This document shows, one piece after another, positions 57,806 through 64,000 of a DNA stretch of 64,000 nucleotides. The translations under genes were made by a program, and so were the position numbers. Source of the DNA: Bemisia tabaci (taxonomy: Eukaryota > Arthropoda > Insecta > Hemiptera > Aleyrodidae). The stretch spans positions 86,068,411 through 86,132,410 of the forward strand of contig NC_092793.1 of the NCBI RefSeq assembly GCF_918797505.1. Direction: 5' to 3'. Every line of letters begins with the position of its first letter. Positions within the stretch are counted from its first letter, which is position 1. The notes below the pieces were generated by a model. The model ran no database searches. It saw nothing but the letters and a program-made list of their open reading frames with translations, and was not told where the DNA came from.

Positions 57806-59635
57806 TGTTTTACTGGTATAAAAATTGTATTCCTTCAGAATATGCTTTGCTCTCGTAACATTGGTTTTTAATGCCCGTGTCGAAAATAAAGGTGGAGTGG
57901 TTACAATCCAATGAAAACTTAATTCAAGAAGTTGGCTGCAAACTTAATTTAAGTCTAATTTTTTCAGCTATTTCCAAGATTCGTGTCATGCTTGAAACCA
58001 GGAATCTTGAATCGAGTATACATTATCTTGAATCAAGAAACAACTTCTTAGAATTAGCAGCCATGGTGGCTTGATTTAAGACTCAGCAGGTTTGACTCAA
58101 GATTTTTGTGCTGCTTAAATCAAGCTAGCAGGTGATCCAAGCTATAAGGTAGCTGCAAATAGGAATCTCGAATCTTGAATTTAGCAATAAATTGCTTGTT
58201 TTAAGATAAAAATTCTTGAATCAAACTGATTTTTTTTCAAGATTCCGAGACGGCTTGACCGTAGCAGACTTTTTTTTTCCAGTGAGTAACTTTAACCGTT
58301 AGACTACTGCGCTACTCATCAAGTCTCTCATCGACTAAAATCACTCCTCGAACCAAATGATCAGTTCTAAGGAGAAACAAAGGAGCGCAAAGAATTTGGT
58401 CATTTTTTTGGCTCTCCTCATTTTTGTCACACCTGATATTTCCTTTAACCCTCTATTGCATGCATACACATATATGTAATTTAACGTATTTTCTTTTTTT
58501 AAAAATTATGTACGAGCGCAACACTGTTTCTAAATGCATCTATGCAAGCCCAAGGGTATTTTCTATTGGATAAAAATGACGGAGCCCACTCCAATGTTAC
58601 ACAATTAGGTTAAAAAACGTGTTTTTTCCAGCAACTCCGGGCTGCGTAGATCGGCTCTGGCAACGCATTTCCGGCGCAGGATTTCGGTTGGTACGAGTGC
58701 TCGAATGACAATGAAAAAAATTGTGCATGTGCACGTCATACTTTTTTTAGGTGACAATAGGAAATATTAGATGCAAAATGGGTTTTTAATTAATTAATTT
58801 AAAACCGAATAACATATTTGTGATCTCGTGCAACTAACTCTGGCGGCGAAAATGACAAGTTACATAATATGTCATTCCATGCAACCGATTTTGGCCAATA
58901 AAAATGAATATACGGCTAATATTATTCACCTATAATTTGATTTATGCTGGCAAAAACAGTGTTCTCCTAATATTTTTAATCTCTGTTAAGACTAATGTTT
59001 TCTCATTTTTTTTTAATGAAATGTACTTACGCATGTTTTTCATGTTACATCTATTTTTAGGGTTTTTACCAAAGTTGAAGCCCCATTAAAATATCAATTC
59101 CTCTCTCCTTATCTATTCTGATAAGCTGTTTCATTAATTTTAATGTCCATTGACATCTCGACTCTAATGCTGTTGTTTCTATCAGTATATAATCTCTATA
59201 AGATTGAACACTGTAATTAAGATATCATCTTGAATATGCATATTTTATGTATAGATAGTTTTGTAAAATTATCTTAATAAAACCTTTAAAAGGAAAAAAA
59301 AGAAGAAAAAAATTACTATCCATGTTATTAAACAGTCTTCGATAATAATGGTTTTAAGACTTAGAAATACCTTCAAAAGGCTGCATAGTAAGTGTGCTCC
59401 AACGACAAGTTTTTGGCGCATTTAAGCTCTCAAAAGCAAATTCAGAGTCTCACCGATCGGCCACGCGGCCTTACCCTTATCTGCCGCAAAAGTGGTATCT
59501 CACAATCTACTCACCTTTAATTTTATCCGTATTTTTCAGTTTTACATGATAAAAGTACCAGAACAAGGTGATAGAACTTTTACGGTTCCCTAGCAGGATC
59601 GTTCGGCCAGTATTTTCACGTTAAATTTTCATTGC
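57806..59635. other. Intergenic; TCTTGAAT-rich patch
   Basis: 57930-58260 repeats tcttgaat/attcaaga many times with a terminus-like ctggaaaaaaaaagtctgc (minus strand) near 58265-58285. It may be a MITE with an unseen left end. The rest is AT-rich with no supported gene. Confidence 0.45.
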
Positions 59636-60049
59636 TTTCAGAGCCATTTATGGGGTTTGCCGATCGGTCGCATGAACTGGAAATCGTCTGCCGGGCTAAA
59701 ACCAAGTTTACATGTACCCATACTATACGTATAGACGTATACACAATATAAAGGTTAGGGAAGAACGTTAGAGTACTTTTCAAGAGCCATAAAGTGGCTC
59801 TTTCTTTCGATTTTATAGCATCTAAGAGCCATTTTAGGGGTCTGCCGATCGGTTGCATGAACTGGAAATAGTCTACCAGGCTAAAACTAAGTTTATATGT
59901 GTCGCAGGCAATTAGTCAAATCAGGCATTTAGTCAAATGCCTAGGCAAATAGTCAAATTTTACCGAAAACCCACTTTGGCTATTCGCCTAGGCAGTTGAT
60001 AAAGTGCCTAGGCATTTGATGAAGAGCCTAGGCATTTGACTAAATGCCG

Positions 60050-62246
60050 CACAGTGGAGTATTATACCCGAAAAGCTGGCGAAAAGTCCAAAAAAAAAAT
60101 TTGGTAAAAGTTTGGTAAAACAGGTAAATAATGATTCTCTGATATCTACTGCATGACATTGTGACAACAGAATCCGCTTAATATTACTGGATGGTCGAGG
60201 AAAAAAGGGTAAACCCAGCGGTTTCGCGCGCATCTTAGCTCTAGTTCAGTATTGTTTACGTTCAGCTTTTCAATCAAAGTGTGTATGCAGTGACAGGTAC
60301 AAGCTACATCTGCAGGCTTATTGGCAGCCATTATTCATGGTAAGTAGTCCCTTTTTACACGTATATTACTATAATTAGAAATTTGATTGTGTGGCATGTA
60401 TATGCTGTTGCCAAATCGTTCAGTAAAATGCGCATTTTCCATGAAGATGCTTAAATAAGATAGTTTCTGAATATGTGCCGGGCTGTGTCGGGCTGAAAAT
60501 GAAGGATTTTCGTAAACTAGAACCCAACCGCAAGATTTTCCCGCAAAAATTTTTTACCCATATTCACCCTTTGAATTTCTGCGAATTTTTGAAATTGAGC
60601 TTTGTTTTCAAGCAAAAATCACGTACTTCCGAATTTTGGATCCTATATGTTTTTCAGGTCAATAATGTGAGCCTCAGCATTAAATGGAAGTCTCATGACA
60701 CTCCTGGAGTTCTTTGTATGTGATTCACATAGATTTGATATGCGACGTTGCCAAATTTACGTCAATTTTTATAGAGTGTGCCACTATATTACGCTGGAAA
60801 ATTCGTAAACGAAGTAGTTTCTGAATATGTGCCGGGCTGTGTCGGGCTAAAAATGAAGGATTTTCGTAAACTAAAACCCAACCGCAAGAGTCTCCAGCAA
60901 AAATTTTTTACCCAAATTCACCCTTTGAATTTCTGCGAATTTTTGAAATTGAGCTTTGTTTTCAAGCAAAAATCACGTACTTCCGAATTTTGGATCCTAT
61001 ATATTTTTCAGGTCAATAATGTGAGCCTCAGCATTAAATGGAAGTCTTATGACACTTCTGGAGTGGGGAAGGGTTTCTGAAGGGTTCATAGTGTCAGGAA
61101 GGATCCATATTTAGTCTGAAAAGAGCCTAAATTACGGACAAATTTTTCAATGTAGTACAGTGGCACACTCTAAAAAGTTATGTAGAATTGGCAACGTCGC
61201 AAATCAAATCTGTGTGAATCACATACAAAGACATCCAGAAGTATCATAAGACTTCCATTTAATGCTGAGGCTCACATTATTGACCTGAGAAACATATAGG
61301 ATCCAAAATTCGGAAGTACGTGATTTTTGCTTGAAAACAAAGCTCAATTTCAAAAATTCGCAGAAATTCAAAGGGTGAATTTGGGTAAAAAATTTTTGCT
61401 GGAGACTCTTGCGGTTGGGTTTTAGTTTACGAAAATCCTTCATTTTTAGCCCGACACAGCCCGGCACATATTCAGAAACTACTTCGTTTACGAATTTTCC
61501 AGCGTAATATAGTGGCACACTCTATAAAAATTGACGTAAATTTGGCAACGTCGCATATCAAATCTATGTGAATCACATACAAAGAACTCCAGGAGTGTCA
61601 TGAGACTTCCATTTAATGCTGAGGCTCACATTATTGACCTGAAAAATATGTAGGATCCAAAATTCGGAAGTACGTGATTTTTGCTTGAAAACAAAGCTCA
61701 ATTTCAAAAATTCGCAGAAATTCAAAGGGTGAATATGGGTAAAAAATTTTTGCGGGAAAATCTTGCGGTTGGGTTCTAGTTTACGAAAATCCTTCATTTT
61801 CAGCCCGACACAGCCCGGCACATATTCAGAAACTATCTTATTTAAGCATCTTCATGGAAAATGCGCATTTTACTGAACGATTTGGCAACAGCATATACAT
61901 GCCACACAATCAAATTTCTAATTATAGTAATATACGTGTAAAAAGGGACTACTTACCATGAATAATGGCTGCCAATAAGCCTGCAGATGTAGCTTGTACC
62001 TGTCACTGCATACACACTTTGATTGAAAAGCTGAACGTAAACAATACTGAACTAGAGCTAAGATGCGCGCGAAACCGCTGGGTTTACCCTTTTTTCCTCG
62101 ACCATCCAGTAATATTAAGCGGATTCTGTTGTCACAATGTCATGCAGTAGATATCAGAGAATCATTATTTACCTGTTTTACCAAACTTTTACCGAATTTT
62201 TTTTTTGGACTTTTCGCCAGCTTTTCGGGTATAATACTCCACTGTG
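60050..62246. mobile_element. Transib-like element, CACAGTG termini, TSD TGCCG
   Basis: Inverted ends CACAGTGGAGTATTATACCC and a 5-bp GC-rich duplication TGCCG (60045-60049 and 62247-62251). Both fit Transib, whose termini resemble the RAG recombination signal heptamer; here the heptamer is perfect. The interior is a palindrome of 351-bp direct repeats (units from 60467 and 60818, mirrored at about 61233-61480 and 61585-61830). No transposase is present. Confidence 0.72.
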
Positions 62247-62442
62247 TGCCGTATGGCCTTTAGGCAAATAGTGAAACTCGTTAAAAATCAGGCAAATAGT
62301 CAAATTGCTTGGCTTACAGGAACACTTCATAACACCTTGGCCGCCAAACATAGAGCCGGCTGCAACCGCCTCACGGATCGATATGAATTTTTCTCGCGGA
62401 ATTTGTGAAAAGTCGAAATCAACACAGTCGATTCGTCGAAGG

Positions 62443-63039
62443 TCAGGTCTGGCGCACCAATTTTTTTATGATTCCACCAATAGTTCCGACTTGGTAAACT
62501 CCGTTACGAATATCTGTTACGAAACCTTGTACATTCTGATGATCAAGCGGCCCTCTATCGACTTTTGGGACGGCTAAAATAACTTTGTCTTCTATTTGTA
62601 AATCATCAAACAGTTTTTTACTTGATTCTGCCATGCCAGCTGCTGCATCTTTTTGCCTTTCATGAGTTTCAGAACGTGTCTGACGAATTACTATTTCATT
62701 CTGGCATAAGTTACAAAGGAAGGTAAGGGATGTTTGCCCGTCTTCGAGGGTAGTTTGCCCACATTGTGCATGGCAGACATTAGGACATGTCGATCACTGT
62801 TCAGTTTTACCACCTGTCTGACAGTTACAGCAAGGGACATCATTTATGTCATCTTCCAATCTAGCAGCTTTTTCTACAGGTGCATCCGATGGTTCCGGCT
62901 CATTTGAATCCCTAGAGCGTTTTCTTTCTTCATTCCCTTTGTTCTGCAAGTTTTCAAAATCTTCTTCAGTCGTTAATTTAGCAAGAATGGAGGATGGTAT
63001 ATTGGTGCTTCCAAGACCCATTTTCGGTTCCGAAACCAA
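62443..63039 (-). pseudogene. KRBA2/Ginger-type integrase protein, C-terminal end
   Basis: The minus strand reads KMGLGSTNIPSSILAKLTTE, an acidic linker, a Cys-rich block (CCNCQTGG, CPNVCHAQCG, FLCNLCQ) and the terminal domain VILAVPKVDRGPLDHQNVQG then GVYQVGTIGGIIKKL. VPxVDRGxxDxxN and YxxGTxxG are typical of the region after the integrase core in KRBA2-like, Ginger-related proteins. One TGA interrupts the frame at 62791-62793, and upstream a one-base insertion separates it from a TALFG-type integrase end near 63050. The integrase core itself is gone, displaced or deleted. Confidence 0.6.
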
Positions 63040-63688
63040 ACAGAGCCGTGTACGGTGATCGGTTCAAAATGCGATGGAAGCACCTCTAGCCCCGGTCCGT
63101 TCATTTGACTATGTGCCTGATCACCTCTCGGCATTTTGTCAAATGCTCAGGCATTTAATAAAATGCCTAGGCATTTAATCAAGCGCCTAGGCATTTAGTC
63201 AAATGCCTAGGCAAATAGTAAACTTCGTTAGTTTCTTACATTTCTTGACTATTTGCCTAGGCATTTGACTAAATGCCTGATTTGACTAATTGCCTGCGAC
63301 ATATGTACCTATACTATACATATACGTAATATAAAAGTTAAAAAAGAACATTAAAGCATTTTTCAGGATCCATAAAATGGCTCTTTCTTTCGATTTCATA
63401 GCATCTAAGTGTCATTTTTGGGGTCTGCCGATCAGCCGTATGAACTTGAATTCGTCTGCCGGGCTAATACATATAAAGTTTATATGTACCCAAACTATAC
63501 GTGCGCACAATATAAAGGTTGGAAAACAACGTCAAAGCACTTTTCAGGAGCCTTAAAGAGGGCTCTCTCTTTCGATTTTTTTGCATAAGAGCCATATTTG
63601 GGGTCTGCCGATCAGCCGTATGAACTCGAATTCGTCTACCGGGCTAATACGAAGTTTATATGTACCTAAACTATACGTGCGTACAATA

Positions 63689-64000
63689 CAGGGTGTACCG
63701 AAAGTCCGTCCCACCCCTGCTAACTTTTGAACGAATTGAGCTAGGGTAATGAAACTTTGGAAATGTTCCTATCTCAAAGGGGACCATCTTTTGGGGGGGG
63801 GGAGGGGTCAAAATTTTGGTCCCCCTCAGGGGGAGCGGGGGCTCCCCCCCCCCCAACTTTTTTTTTTCAAATGGCAACCCCTATCTTGTGATACCTCATT
63901 CGAAAGAGCATAAAAACTAAGAATTTCGGCGCAAACCGCAGATCAATATCTTAATTTTTGACCGAGTTACGATAGGTCAAAGGTCAAATTTGACCTATTT
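63689..64000. mobile_element. Left end of a TA-type element, cut by window end
   Basis: CAGGGTGTACCGAAAGTCCG enters the tandem array at acaaTA (array units read acaatataaagg), so the target is TA. Same terminus class as 14123-14592. It includes G and C runs near 63794-63805 and 63845-63854. Confidence 0.7.

Larger units (their letters stand above)
59900..63301. mobile_element. Ginger1-like DNA transposon, TSD TATG
   Basis: Ends TGTCGCAGGCAATTAGTCAA inverted. 4-bp duplication TATG (59896-59899 and 63302-63305) confirmed by neighbouring array units that read tttatatgtacc without it. TGTNR termini and a 4-bp duplication are the published Ginger1 hallmarks. Subterminal cctaggcatttgac repeats occur on both sides. 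It carries the end of a KRBA2-like protein (62443-63039). The middle is replaced by a Transib-like insertion, so it is inactive. Confidence 0.75.
59636..63686 (+). repeat. ~180-bp tandem array, interrupted
   Basis: Units share ctgccgatc, gccgggctaa, tatatgtacc, ctatacgt and gtggctctttctttcgattt. The landmark cgatc lies at 59661-59665 (next 59846) and 63429 (next 63609), spacing 185 and 180. Subtracting the Ginger-like insert, the gap across it is 177. Confidence 0.85.

Noticed and set aside
60475..61821. Four similar 80-100 codon ORFs
   Set aside because: They lie in 351-bp direct repeats and their mirror copies inside the Transib-like element. No domain, and similarity is explained by recent duplication.
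59900..63301. Polinton/Maverick with a 6-bp duplication
   Set aside because: ATATGT can be read as a 6-bp repeat, but the TGTCG terminus with 4-bp TATG and the KRBA2-like protein fit Ginger1 better, and no other Polinton gene is present.

Overview
This window reads as nuclear DNA of an arthropod, most likely an insect. The basis is a spliced conserved gene (HYPK), jockey-, RTE- and Ty3/gypsy-type retroelements, tRNA-derived SINEs, AT-rich intergenic DNA, and a dense mix of insect-type DNA transposons. A hemipteran is a guess. There are no operons, and almost every long ORF is transposon-derived or lies in a palindrome arm.

Host genes. (1) On the minus strand, HYPK (huntingtin-interacting protein K, cofactor of the NatA N-terminal acetyltransferase) has three phase-0 exons at 26772-26584, 20366-20259 and 13786-13691. 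Its two introns of about 6.2 and 6.5 kb are packed with mobile elements. (2) On the plus strand, 634-850 and 1669-1743 look like the last two coding exons of an unidentified gene. A Ty3/gypsy integrase relic lies in its intron and two poly(A) signals lie at 2233-2251. (3) On the minus strand, 57805-56502 holds a gag/zinc-knuckle reading frame followed by a possible SGNH-like segment, probably from a retroelement.

Layout. 3720-12134: a minus-strand jockey-like LINE, split by a 3.6 kb foldback DNA transposon (4251-7898) that carries a decayed XPG/FEN-like ORF. That ORF is itself split by a hAT-like MITE that contains a second MITE. 12.4-13.4 kb: RTE-type RT relic. 13.7-26.8 kb: HYPK, with a mariner-like MITE, a 1.8 kb palindrome and a 1.8 kb foldback in intron 2, and a nearly intact LINE plus a Helitron in intron 1. 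27.0-38.9 kb: an 11.8 kb nest bounded by TAGAG-type termini and an exact 8-bp duplication. It contains a CCGGAGTTGACA minisatellite, a SINE, and a TA-flanked palindrome that holds a Spy-like element at AAA^TTT. 38.9-46.3 kb: interlocking MITEs and palindromes. 46.5-50.7 kb: a GC-rich CAGG-ended element. 50.8-55.5 kb: a nest of two Helitrons, a self-inserted CATAGAG element and a GGGTCTG element. 59.6-63.7 kb: a ~180-bp tandem array interrupted by a Ginger1-like transposon, which contains a Transib-like element starting with CACAGTG.

The window works mainly as a record of nested transposition. Many boundaries are fixed by exact target duplications (2, 3, 4, 5, 8 and 9 bp), by paralogous empty sites inside the window, or by reading frames that close when an insert is removed. 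Superfamily names rest on termini, target duplications and short protein motifs read by eye. No database search was run.
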